A stretch of 64,000 nt of DNA from Mycobacterium sp. SVM_VP21 (GTDB lineage: Bacteria; Actinomycetota; Actinomycetes; Mycobacteriales; Mycobacteriaceae), in assembly GCA_024758765.1 (NCBI GenBank), contig CP101406.1:4154001-4218000 (forward strand). The letters run 5' to 3'. The first letter of the stretch is position 1. Every line of letters begins with the position of its first letter. Below the pieces are notes generated by a model. It had not been told where the DNA came from and made no database searches. It was given only the letters and a program-made list of their open reading frames with translations. Both the position numbers and the translations under genes were made by a program. Of the stretch, positions 47,964 to 57,790 are shown one piece after another.

Positions 47964-50900
47964 CTAAGACAGCTCGACCAAGGTCATTTCGTCTTCGCCT
48001 TCCGAGGCCATGTCCTCTTCGGCGAGGGCCGCGCGGACCAGGTCCATCACCGCCGCGGAGAATCCGTCGGCGATCGCGCGCACCACAGACTCCTCGATCC
48101 GCCGACTGTCATGCCACCAATCCAGGTACAGCACGCCGCCGGTGCGATAGGCCCGCAGCTCCAGCGCGTGGCCCAGCCCCGGGATCGCCTCGCGGACCGG
48201 CATCGCGGTATCGGGGTCGAACTGCACGGGAGCATCACCGAGCGACGGCGGCTCGGGAATCGCCCCGACGTAGGAGAAGTGCACGTCGGCAGGGGCAACC
48301 GAGCCGAACAGCCGCGCGGTCGGTGCGTACAGGTAACGGAGTAGGCCGTAGCCGATCCCGTAATGCGGTACACCGTCCAACGTTTCGTGGATCGAGTCCA
48401 GCAGCTGCCGAGCACTTGCCTGGCCGTCGGCGGAACAGTCCAGCGCGACCGGATAGAGCGTGGTGAACCAGCCCACCGTACGACGCAGGTCGACCTCGGG
48501 CTTGAGCACCGAACGGCCCGCTCCCCCCATGTCGACGGCGAGAGTGCCCTCACCGACCGCCGATGCCACCGCCCGGCTCAGCCCGGCCAGCAGGATCTCG
48601 TTGATCGGCAGCCGCAGCCGCCGACGCGCATCGTCGATCTCGCTGGTGTCGGCGGCGGGCAGCGTCGTGGTGAGCTTGGACAGGTCGGCCGCAGCCGGGG
48701 GCTCGGCGACATCTGCGGCCAGCCGCAGGGTCGCCGACTTCGTTGTCTTCAACCAGAATTCGCGGCGTTCCAGCACTGCCGGGTGGGTTGCAAGCCCGGC
48801 GCACCGCTGCGACCACTCGGTCCATCCGACCCCGACGGGCTGCAGCTCGATATCGTTGCCGCCGAGCTTCTGGCCGAACGCGGTGAAGATGTCCGTGACC
48901 AGGATGTCGCGGGAGGCCTCGTCGCCGACGGTTGCGTGCAGGCTCAGCGCGAGGTAACACAAGTCACCCGAGGCGCCGCGGATGTAGAGCGCGGTCAGCG
49001 GGGGGCTGGACAGATTCTGGTCGCGGATGTGCTCGCCCAGCAGCGTACGCACCGCGTCGCGTTCAGCTGTCATGCCTTCAGGCAGCGAGTGGGTGCTGAT
49101 CTCCCCGAACTCGCCGGGCTCGACGATCCGCTGCTCCCAGGTACCGGCTCGCTCGGTGATGCGCAACCGTAGTGCGTCGTGGTGGTTGACCACCGCGGTC
49201 AACACGGTTTTGACGTCGTCGACCGAGACGTCGGGCCGCAGCCGCAGGATCAACGGGATACGCCAGCGACCGTGTTCGCGGACGCCGTTTTCCAGGAAGT
49301 AGGTGATGTTCGGGGGAACCGGCGGGTGCTCCACCTCGCCGAGCGACTGGCGGCCCAGCCCGCCGGCGGCGTAGCGGGCGGTCAGTGCTTTGGCCAGCGC
49401 CGCGACCGTCGGGTTGTCGTAGAGGTCCTGCGGGGTGAGGTCCAGTCCCTCGTGCGAGGCGGCCATGGCGACGCTGATCGCCACCAGCGAGTCGCCGCCG
49501 ACATCGAAGAAGTTGGCGGTGCGCTCGACTGAGCCGACCCCTAGGCAGACCGCCCAGATCCGTTGCAGCGTCGCTTCCATCGATTCGCCGCCGCCGGCAC
49601 CGTCGCCGCCGCTTTGCCCGCCCGCGGAACCGCCCGCGGCGCCGGGGCCGGACACCCAGGTGGCGCCGGTATTGTGCTCAAGCCAATGCCGTTGGCGCTC
49701 AAAGGGGTAGCCGGGAATAGTGACCCGCTTGGGCTGGTAGTCGCCGCGCAACGGCGACCAGTCCACCTCGACACCGGCAGCCCACAGTTGGCCAAGCGCC
49801 AGCAGGAAGGTGTCGCGGTCGTCGCGGTTCTGGGCGTGGTGGCGCATCAGCCGGACGGCCCGATGTCCATTTGCGAACTTGGGGTTGCGGGCCGCCGACG
49901 CGGTCAGCGTGGCGCCCGGGCCGACCTCGACCAGGACTCGGTGCGGGTCACCCAGCACGGTGTCGATCTCGTCGGCGAACCGTACGGTGGCCCGCACGCT
50001 GCGCGCCCACGTCGCCGGGTTGGTCGCCTCGCTGGGCGCCAGCCAGGTGCCGGTCAGGTTCGACAACAATGGGATCTGCGGTTCGTTCAGCGTCTGCCGA
50101 GACAGGAACGCGGTGAACTCCGAGATCATCGAGTCCATCAGGCGGGAGTGGAACGCATGCGAGGTCCGCACCCGGCGCGCGTTGATCCCGGCCTGCTTGA
50201 GCGCGTCGGAGAACGCGCGGATGTCGGCTTCGGTTCCGGCGACGACGCAGCCGTCCGGGTCGTTGACCGCGGCCAGGTCCACATCACCGGTCAGGTAAGC
50301 ACCGACCGCGTCGGCACTGATCGGGACGGCCACCATGACACCGCGCGGTGCTGCGTGCATCAACCGGGCCCGCATCGCCACCACCTTGATCGCGGTGTCG
50401 AGGTCGAAGACACCGGCGACGGTGGCTGCGGCATATTCGCCGATGCTGTGGCCGACCAGAGCCGCCGGCCGCACACCGTAACTCTCGACCAGCTTCGCCA
50501 GCGCGTATTCCACGGTGAACAGGGCCGGCTGGGTGCGGTCGGTGCGCTCGAGGTCACGCGAGGTGCCCTCGAAGATCAACGTGCGCAGGTCGTAGCCCAG
50601 CTCCGCCTCGAAGCCCGCGACGCAGCGATCGAAGTACTCCGCGAACACCGGCTCGTTGTCGTAGAGCCCGCGGGCCATCCCGATGTGCTGGGCGCCCTGT
50701 CCCGGGAACAGGAACACCACCCGGTCGGCGGCGTCGTATCCCACCTCTTTGAGGTCCACGCCCTCGCCGATGAAGACGTTCTCGCTCTCCTCGGCGCCCA
50801 GTACCGACGCTGCGTCGGTGCGATCGGCGACCACCGCAGCCAGCCGCAGGTTGTCCGGGTGCCGGTTGGCCAGCGTGTAGGCCACATCGGGCAGGTTGGG

Positions 50901-52358
50901 CGCGTCGTCGCCGCCGGACAGCTCAGCGGCCAGATCGATGCGTCCCTGCGCCAGTGCCTCGGCGGTACGCGCCGACAGCAACAGCACCTCGGGGCCGGGC
51001 TTGGGTGCGGCGCCGGCGGTCTCCTCTTGCGGCCACTCCTCGACGATGACGTGGGCGTTGGTGCCGCCGACGCCGAACGAGCTGACCCCGGCGCGCCGGA
51101 TGCCGTCGGCTTCCCACGGCCCGTACTCGCCGCGGATCCGGAAGGGCCCGTCCTCGAGGTGCAGTTCGGGGTTCGGGCTGGTGTAGTGCAGGGTGCCGGG
51201 AATCGCCCGGTGCTTGAGGCACAGGATGGTCTTGATCAGGCTGGCGATACCGGCTGCCGACTCCAGGTGCCCGATGTTGGACTTGACCGAGCCCACATAA
51301 CAGGGGCCGGACCGCTGTTCCTCGGAGACCGCGAAGGCCTGTCGCAGGCCCTCGATTTCGATCGGGTCACCTAGCGGCGTGGCGGTGCCGTGCGACTCGA
51401 TGTAGCTGATGGTTGACGCGTCGACCTCGGCGACCGCGTGCGCCTCGGCGATCACGTCTGCCTGGCCGGCAGCGGTGGGCGCGGCGTAGGTCATCTTGGT
51501 GCCGCCGTCGTTGTTCAGCGCCGAACCCCGGATCACCGCGTGGATCTGGTCGCCGTCATCGACGGCCGCATCCAGCGACTTGAGCACCACCACACCGACA
51601 CCGCTGGAGAAGATGGTGCCGTCGGCCCGCACGTCGAACGGCCGACAGTGCCCGCTCGCGGAGACCATCGAGCCCGGCTCGTGCCAGTACCCGACGTGGT
51701 GCGGGACCCGCAGCGACGCCCCACCGGCCAGCGCCATGTCGCATTCCCCGTTGAGGATGCTCTGGCAGGCCAGGTGCAGTGCGACCAACGCCGACGAGCA
51801 GGCCGTCTGTACCGACAGCGCCGGGCCGTGCAGGTTGAGCTGGTGGGCCACCCGGGTGGCCAGATAGTCCTTGTCGTTCTGCAACGACAGGTTGACCATC
51901 TCGAAGCTGACGCCCTGCCCGATGATCAGGTTCGGGTCGTAGTGCGACATCAGGTTGTGCAGCAGGTAGCCACTGGTGGTGCTGGTCCCGTAGACGCCGA
52001 CCGATCCCTCGATCTCGCCGGGCCGGTAGCCGGCGTCCTCCAAAGCGTGCCAGGCGGTCTGCAGGAACAGCCGGTGCTGCGGGTCCATGGTGCGGGCAGC
52101 CAGCGGGGTGAAGCCGAAGAAGCCCGCATCGAACTCGTCGATACCCTCCAGCAACGCAGCCCGCCGCACATAGTTGTGGTTCGCCAGCGCCTTGTCGCTG
52201 ACGCCGCTGGCGCGCAGCTCGTCCTCGGACAGCGTGACGATGGATTCAGTGCCGTTGCGCAGGTTGTTCCAGAATCCGGTCAGCGTGCGGGCACCCGGAA
52301 AGCGCCCCGCCATGCCGACGACCGCGATCGCGTTGGGCGGCACTTCGTTGTTGGTCAC
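47964..52358 (-). CDS. ppsE: PpsE-like polyketide synthase (KS-AT-ACP-C)
   Basis: A 1464-residue terminal module of a phthiocerol-type assembly line; M. tuberculosis PpsE is near 1490. Ketosynthase at residues 8-430 with active Cys187 (QTACSSA) and later His motifs. Acyltransferase with GHSIGEY near 635 and HAFH, the malonyl-type signature. ACP with GGDSL near 954. The last 440 residues are a condensation-like domain whose HHxxxDG site is altered to LHATVGDEA. GTG 52358 overlaps the ppsD-like stop as GTGA. Followed by the papA5-like gene. It would do the last extension and hand over or offload the chain. Confidence 0.92.
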   Translation of the reverse strand: MTNNEVPPNAIAVVGMAGRFPGARTLTGFWNNLRNGTESIVTLSEDELRASGVSDKALANHNYVRRAALLEGIDEFDAGFFGFTPLAARTMDPQHRLFLQTAWHALEDAGYRPGEIEGSVGVYGTSTTSGYLLHNLMSHYDPNLIIGQGVSFEMVNLSLQNDKDYLATRVAHQLNLHGPALSVQTACSSALVALHLACQSILNGECDMALAGGASLRVPHHVGYWHEPGSMVSASGHCRPFDVRADGTIFSSGVGVVVLKSLDAAVDDGDQIHAVIRGSALNNDGGTKMTYAAPTAAGQADVIAEAHAVAEVDASTISYIESHGTATPLGDPIEIEGLRQAFAVSEEQRSGPCYVGSVKSNIGHLESAAGIASLIKTILCLKHRAIPGTLHYTSPNPELHLEDGPFRIRGEYGPWEADGIRRAGVSSFGVGGTNAHVIVEEWPQEETAGAAPKPGPEVLLLSARTAEALAQGRIDLAAELSGGDDAPNLPDVAYTLANRHPDNLRLAAVVADRTDAASVLGAEESENVFIGEGVDLKEVGYDAADRVVFLFPGQGAQHIGMARGLYDNEPVFAEYFDRCVAGFEAELGYDLRTLIFEGTSRDLERTDRTQPALFTVEYALAKLVESYGVRPAALVGHSIGEYAAATVAGVFDLDTAIKVVAMRARLMHAAPRGVMVAVPISADAVGAYLTGDVDLAAVNDPDGCVVAGTEADIRAFSDALKQAGINARRVRTSHAFHSRLMDSMISEFTAFLSRQTLNEPQIPLLSNLTGTWLAPSEATNPATWARSVRATVRFADEIDTVLGDPHRVLVEVGPGATLTASAARNPKFANGHRAVRLMRHHAQNRDDRDTFLLALGQLWAAGVEVDWSPLRGDYQPKRVTIPGYPFERQRHWLEHNTGATWVSGPGAAGGSAGGQSGGDGAGGGESMEATLQRIWAVCLGVGSVERTANFFDVGGDSLVAISVAMAASHEGLDLTPQDLYDNPTVAALAKALTARYAAGGLGRQSLGEVEHPPVPPNITYFLENGVREHGRWRIPLILRLRPDVSVDDVKTVLTAVVNHHDALRLRITERAGTWEQRIVEPGEFGEISTHSLPEGMTAERDAVRTLLGEHIRDQNLSSPPLTALYIRGASGDLCYLALSLHATVGDEASRDILVTDIFTAFGQKLGGNDIELQPVGVGWTEWSQRCAGLATHPAVLERREFWLKTTKSATLRLAADVAEPPAAADLSKLTTTLPAADTSEIDDARRRLRLPINEILLAGLSRAVASAVGEGTLAVDMGGAGRSVLKPEVDLRRTVGWFTTLYPVALDCSADGQASARQLLDSIHETLDGVPHYGIGYGLLRYLYAPTARLFGSVAPADVHFSYVGAIPEPPSLGDAPVQFDPDTAMPVREAIPGLGHALELRAYRTGGVLYLDWWHDSRRIEESVVRAIADGFSAAVMDLVRAALAEEDMASEGEDEMTLVELS

Positions 52359-55300
52359 GAACGATCTCCTACTTTTCGCCGTGCCGCGGCCCGCTGACGT
52401 GCCGCGGCACGCTGCTGGGCCCGGCCTCGAACACCCCCGACGTCGGCAGCGCCGTCGGCCCCCTCCGGCTCGGCGAGGCCGAGTTGGCGGGCCAGGTCGG
52501 CGGCCAGGTCGGTCAGGGAAGCACCCTGCAACAGCAGTGCCACCGGGGGCTCCGCGCCGAAGTCGCCACGAACAGTGTTGCGGATGCGCACCGCCATCAG
52601 CGAATCCATGCCGAGCTCGGTCAACGGCCGAGCAGGATCGATGACACTGCCCTTGGGGTAGCCCATGATGGCCATGATCCGCGAACCCAACCGTGCAACA
52701 ACGGCTGTGGTGGCCTCGGCAGCGCTGAGCTGCTTCAATCCCTCTGGACCGGGCCAGTCGTCGTCCTCGTCGTCGAGGTCGAGTTCTTCGGCCAGTGTCG
52801 CGAAGTACCCGAGTTGCTGCAGTTCCGGGAAGGCCGCGGCCACCCGGTCCAGGCGCAACCGCGCAACGCCGATCCGGGAGAGGTCGCCGCCGAGAATCGC
52901 GTCCAGGGCCTCCATGCCTTCATCGGGGTTGATCGGGTCCAGCGCACTGAACTTGAGCTCTTGGGCGACACCGACCCCGGACCACTGGCCCCAGTTGATG
53001 GTGATCGCCGGCAGCCCGGCTGCCCGCCGCCACGCCACCAGACCGTCCAGCCAGGCGCTGGCCGCGGCGTAGGACGCCTGACCGGGTGCCCCCAGCAGCG
53101 AGGAGGTCGAGGAGAACCCGACCCACCAATCCAGCTCTTTGCCGACGGTCGCGACATGCAGGCGCAGCGCCGCCGCCGCCTTGGGCGCCCACACCCGGCC
53201 GAGCGTCTCTTTGTCGATACCGACCACGATCTGGTCATCGATGACCGCGGCACCGTGGATGACACCGCGCAGCGTCAGCCCAGTCTGTTCGGCGGCGGCG
53301 ACCAGGCTCTCGGCCACACCCGGTGTGGCGAGATCGCCCGAGACGACCGCGATCTGGGCCCGCGCCTCGAGTTCGGCCAAGACGGCACGCTGATCCTCGG
53401 AGGGCTGCGAGCGGCTGTTGAGCACGATCCGCGCGGCACCGTGCTCGATCAGCCACCGGGCGACGACCAGCCCGATACCGCCCAGGCCACCGGTCAAGAC
53501 GTAGGCGCCGTCGCGCCGGACGGTCGGGACTCCGTTCGGTGTCAAGGTCGCGCGCTTGAGCCGTTCGGCGTAGCGATTCTCCCCGCGCCAAGCGACCACG
53601 TCGTCGGTGCTCGCCAGCCCCAGCTCGGTGATCAGGGCTGCCGCCGGGTCGGCCGAAGCGTCCAGGTCGACCACTCCGGTGTGCAGGTCCGGGTGCTCGT
53701 AGGCCAGCACCCGCACCAGCCCCTTGAGGGCGCTGATCGACGGGTCGCCGTGCTCGCCGTCCTTGACGGTCAGACCATTGCGACCGACCAGCCACAACCG
53801 CGGCGCGGTGCCGTGCCAGCCGCCGACAATGGTGCGCACCGTGGCGGCAACCGACCAGGCCAGGTCGCGACCCCGTGCCGGCGCGTCACCGGTCTCGGTC
53901 CCGTCAAAGGCACTGCGGGCGGCCAACACAATCACCCCGACCGGAGGCCGGTCCGGGTCGTCGGCGGTCTGTGCGAACGCCTCCCGCACCGCGGGTTCAC
54001 TGGTCAGATCCGCGGTGATCACCCGGCGGCTGTCCGAGCCGAAACGAGCGGCGAAATCGGCTGCCAGCGCTTCGGTTTCGGAGCCGTCGGTCAGCACCAG
54101 CCAGCTGCCGTCGGCGGCCGCCGACGGTTGGGCGGGAGCCGAGGCGTCGACCCATTCGGTGTCGAAGATCTTCTGGGTCAACGGCAGCGGCACGGTGCGG
54201 CGCTGCACCCGCTGCAGATAGATCCCGGACAGCTCGGCGGTGACCGTCCCGGTCTCGTCGGTCAGGGTGACCCGGCCCAGGATCCCGCCGTCGTCGTGGC
54301 TGACCAGCTCGGCGTGCCCGCGGGCCCGGCGGCCGACGTCGCCGAAGATCCGGATGTTCTCGACCGCCACCGGAAGATAGGTCGCCTCTTCCATCCCGGC
54401 CGAGCCCATCAACGACTCGTCGGGCAGCGCCGCAGCCAGGCACTGCAGGGCGGCGTCGAGCATCACCGGGTGGATGCGATAACCGCGGTGCGCGGTCGCC
54501 TCATCCGGCAGCACGATCTCGGCTTCCGAGGCGCCGCCGGGTTTGCGCACGATCCGGGTCAGTGCGGCGAACGCCGGCCCGTGCTGCAGACCGGTGCGGC
54601 GCAGCGCCGTGTACAGGTCCGCCGGTGAGAGCGCGGTACCGCCTCCAGTGGGGGCCGGGCGTTGCGGTTCCGCGGCCTGGGCCGCCGCGGCCCGGGCCAC
54701 GGCGTGCCGAGACCAGCTGCCGCCGGCCGGGCGGGAATGGATCTCGATGCGCAGTTCGTCGGATCCGTCGGCGTCGTGCAGCAGCCGGGTGGTGACCTCG
54801 GTCCGCTCGTCGACGCGCAGCATCTGCTCGACCTCGACCCGGTCCACAGCAACAGCCGAGGGCGGCAGCCCCAAAGCCTCACCGGCGGCGGCCAGCGCCA
54901 TCTCGGCGAATCCGGTGGCGGGCATCACAACCTGACCGTGCACCTTGTGGTGCGCCATCCACGCGACGAGGTCGGTGCCCACGTCGGCCTGCCAGACGTG
55001 GCCATGCCCCGACGGCAGCTCGACATGAATGCCCAACAGCGGATGCGCATCGACCGAGGCGCGGCTGGCGGCGGTCGGTGCCGCCCAGTACCGGACGTGC
55101 TGCCACGGCCGTGGCGGCAGATCGGCGCGGCCGATCCCGCCGTCGGGTTGCGACGAGTCGGACGCCGGCGGCGCGACGGTCGCCAGATTGGTGTGGAAGC
55201 TCAGCGCTTCCGGCTGGTCGCGCAGCAACGTACCGGTCACAACGCTGTCGCCGGCGGGCCGCGCCGTTTCCAGGTTGCCGTTGATCGCGTGGCTGAGCAG

Positions 55301-57790
55301 CGGATGCGGGCTGACCTCGATGAAGGTCGCGTGTCCAGCGGCGGCCGCGGTCACGGCTTGGGCGAACCGCACCGGGTTGCGCAGGTTGTGCACCCAGTAG
55401 TCGGCGTCGAACGCCGATGTGTCGCTGCCGGTTTGACCGACGGTGCTGATCAGCGGGATCTTCGGCGGTGACGGCTTCAGGTCGGCCAGCGCGGTCCGCA
55501 GGTCGCCCAGGATCGGGTCGACGGTGGGGTGATGCGACGCCACGTCCACCTCGACACGCCGGGCCAGCTTGCCCTGGGCGTCGACGATCGCGACCACCGC
55601 ATCGACCTGGTCGGGCGGGCCAGCAATCACGGTCTGCTGCGGCGCTGCGTAGACCGCCACAGTGATGTCGGGGTGCTCGGCGACCAGCTTCTCAGCGGCG
55701 TCGGCATCTAGCTCCAGCAGTGCCATCGCACCCTGGCCACTCAATCGGGCCATCAGCTTCGACCGGGTGGCGATCACCTTCAGGCCGTCCGCGGGGCTCA
55801 GTGCGCCGGCCACCACGGCCGCGGCCACCTCCCCCATCGAATGCCCGATCACCGCGTCCGGCTCAACGCCGTGGGATCGCCACAGCGCCGTCAATGCCAG
55901 CTGCATGCCCACCAACACCGGCTGGATTCGGTCGATGCCGACCACCGGCTCGCCGGATTCGAGGACCTGACGCAGCGAAAATCCGACCTGCGCAACGAAA
56001 TCGGGCTCCAGCTCGTCGACCGCGGCGGCGAACGCCGGCTCATCGACCAGCAGTTGACGGCCCATGCCGGCCCACTGGGATCCCTGACCCGAGTACAGGA
56101 AGACGGTTCCTTTGCCACGCACTGCGGTGTGTATACCCACCACGCCGGGGGCCGGGTAACCGCCGGCGACCGCCCGCAGCCCGGCCAACGCCTGCTCGGT
56201 GTCGCGGGCGCAGACGGTGGCGAACTTGGCATAGCGGCTGCGGCGGTGATTGAGGGTGTGGGCAATGTCGGTCAGCGGTACAGCGGCGCCCGGCCCGGCG
56301 AGCCAGTCGGCCAGGGTGGCAGCCCAATCCGCCACTCGCTGCTCGGTTTTACCCGAAATCACCAGGGTGGCCACCGGGTCGGCCGAAGCCGGCGCGGGGA
56401 CCGGGTCGGGGCCCTGTTCGAGCACCACGTGCGCGTTGGTTCCGCCCAGCCCGAACGATGACACCGCGGCACGCCGCGGTCCCTCGGCCGCCGGCCACGG
56501 CGTCATCTCGGTGGGGACGAACAGCCGCGTCGGGGACGGGTCGATCGCCGCGTTCCACTTGGAGAAGTGCAGATTCGGCGGGATCTGTCCGCGTTGCACA
56601 GACAACGCAGCCTTGATGAAGCCGGCGATCCCGGCGGCCGCCTCAAGGTGGCCGATGTTGGTCTTGACCGCACCCAGCGCACACTTGTCAGCGCCGCGCC
56701 CGTACACGTCGGCGAGCGCCTCGAACTCGATCGGGTCGCCCAAAGCTGTTCCGGTGCCGTGAGTTTCGATCAGGTTCACCGAGTTCGCGGCGACGTCGGC
56801 GCTGCGCAAGGCCCGGCTGATCGCGTCGATCTGGGCAATGGTGTTCGGCGCGGTAAGCCCGTTGGACTTGCCGTCCTGATTGATCGCCGAACCGCGCACC
56901 ACCGCCAGCACTCGGTCGCCGTCGCGGATGGCGTCGGTGAGGCGCTTGAGTACGACGATCCCGGCGCCCTCGCCGCGCACGAATCCGTCTGCGCCGGCGT
57001 CGAAGGTGTGGCATCGGCCGCGCGGTGACAGCATGCCCCACTTGGCCATGGCGATCTGGGTTTCCGGCCGCAGGATGAGGCTGACGCCGCCGGCCAGAGC
57101 CAGGTCGCTTTCGCGCATGCGCAGGCTCTGGCAGGCCATGTGGATGGTGACCAGCGATGACGAGCAGGCCGAGTCCATCGCGACCGCGGGACCGCGCAGA
57201 CCCAGCAGGTAGGCGATCCGGCCGACAGCGACGGCGTGGGCGTTACCGGTGGCCGAGTAGCCGTCGATCGCGTCGGGGTTGGCCGCCGAAATCCCTTGGT
57301 ATTCGGTGTAATACACACCCATCATTACCGCGGACCGAATGCCTGTCAGGGTTTCCGGCGACAGTCCGGCGTGTTCGAGAGCCTCCCAGGCGACCTCGAG
57401 CATCAGCCGCTGTTGCGGGTCCATGGCCTCGGCTTCGCGCGGCGAGATCCCGAAGAAGTCGGCGTCGAATCCTGCGACATCGGAGATGAAACCGCCCCAC
57501 TTCGATGACATCCGGCCTGGGGCGAGCGGGTCCGGGTCGTAGTACTCGTCGGCGTCCCAACGATCCGAGGGGATCTCGGTGATGGCGTCGCGCCCTGTCT
57601 CCAACAGTTCCCAGTAGGCGTCCGGGCCGGAGGCGCCACCCGGGAAGCGGCAGCCGATTCCGACGACCGCGATCGGTTCGGCGGCGGCGATCCGCGACGC
57701 CTTGTCGAACTGCTCGGTCAGCGCCCCCCGTTTGTCGGCGCCCATGGCCGACATCCTGTTGAAGATCGACGTCGTGGAGGTTCCCGTCAT
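52355..57790 (-). CDS. ppsD: PpsD-like polyketide synthase (KS-AT-DH-KR-ACP)
   Basis: An 1811-residue module. Ketosynthase active Cys210 in MDSACSSS (Ser for the usual Thr). Acyltransferase GHSMGEV near 647 with VASH. Dehydratase intact: HKVHGQVVMP near 945 and DAALQ. Ketoreductase YVLTGGLGGIG near 1428, with Ser and Tyr in SSTSSLLGAPGQASY. ACP GMDSL near 1727. No enoyl reductase; in M. tuberculosis PpsD uses the trans enoyl reductase Rv2953, not seen here. ATG 57790 overlaps the upstream stop as TGATG. The Arg/Ala-rich tail (AQQRAAARQRAAARRK) is typical of PpsD. Confidence 0.92.
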   Translation of the reverse strand: MTGTSTTSIFNRMSAMGADKRGALTEQFDKASRIAAAEPIAVVGIGCRFPGGASGPDAYWELLETGRDAITEIPSDRWDADEYYDPDPLAPGRMSSKWGGFISDVAGFDADFFGISPREAEAMDPQQRLMLEVAWEALEHAGLSPETLTGIRSAVMMGVYYTEYQGISAANPDAIDGYSATGNAHAVAVGRIAYLLGLRGPAVAMDSACSSSLVTIHMACQSLRMRESDLALAGGVSLILRPETQIAMAKWGMLSPRGRCHTFDAGADGFVRGEGAGIVVLKRLTDAIRDGDRVLAVVRGSAINQDGKSNGLTAPNTIAQIDAISRALRSADVAANSVNLIETHGTGTALGDPIEFEALADVYGRGADKCALGAVKTNIGHLEAAAGIAGFIKAALSVQRGQIPPNLHFSKWNAAIDPSPTRLFVPTEMTPWPAAEGPRRAAVSSFGLGGTNAHVVLEQGPDPVPAPASADPVATLVISGKTEQRVADWAATLADWLAGPGAAVPLTDIAHTLNHRRSRYAKFATVCARDTEQALAGLRAVAGGYPAPGVVGIHTAVRGKGTVFLYSGQGSQWAGMGRQLLVDEPAFAAAVDELEPDFVAQVGFSLRQVLESGEPVVGIDRIQPVLVGMQLALTALWRSHGVEPDAVIGHSMGEVAAAVVAGALSPADGLKVIATRSKLMARLSGQGAMALLELDADAAEKLVAEHPDITVAVYAAPQQTVIAGPPDQVDAVVAIVDAQGKLARRVEVDVASHHPTVDPILGDLRTALADLKPSPPKIPLISTVGQTGSDTSAFDADYWVHNLRNPVRFAQAVTAAAAGHATFIEVSPHPLLSHAINGNLETARPAGDSVVTGTLLRDQPEALSFHTNLATVAPPASDSSQPDGGIGRADLPPRPWQHVRYWAAPTAASRASVDAHPLLGIHVELPSGHGHVWQADVGTDLVAWMAHHKVHGQVVMPATGFAEMALAAAGEALGLPPSAVAVDRVEVEQMLRVDERTEVTTRLLHDADGSDELRIEIHSRPAGGSWSRHAVARAAAAQAAEPQRPAPTGGGTALSPADLYTALRRTGLQHGPAFAALTRIVRKPGGASEAEIVLPDEATAHRGYRIHPVMLDAALQCLAAALPDESLMGSAGMEEATYLPVAVENIRIFGDVGRRARGHAELVSHDDGGILGRVTLTDETGTVTAELSGIYLQRVQRRTVPLPLTQKIFDTEWVDASAPAQPSAAADGSWLVLTDGSETEALAADFAARFGSDSRRVITADLTSEPAVREAFAQTADDPDRPPVGVIVLAARSAFDGTETGDAPARGRDLAWSVAATVRTIVGGWHGTAPRLWLVGRNGLTVKDGEHGDPSISALKGLVRVLAYEHPDLHTGVVDLDASADPAAALITELGLASTDDVVAWRGENRYAERLKRATLTPNGVPTVRRDGAYVLTGGLGGIGLVVARWLIEHGAARIVLNSRSQPSEDQRAVLAELEARAQIAVVSGDLATPGVAESLVAAAEQTGLTLRGVIHGAAVIDDQIVVGIDKETLGRVWAPKAAAALRLHVATVGKELDWWVGFSSTSSLLGAPGQASYAAASAWLDGLVAWRRAAGLPAITINWGQWSGVGVAQELKFSALDPINPDEGMEALDAILGGDLSRIGVARLRLDRVAAAFPELQQLGYFATLAEELDLDDEDDDWPGPEGLKQLSAAEATTAVVARLGSRIMAIMGYPKGSVIDPARPLTELGMDSLMAVRIRNTVRGDFGAEPPVALLLQGASLTDLAADLARQLGLAEPEGADGAADVGGVRGRAQQRAAARQRAAARRKVGDRS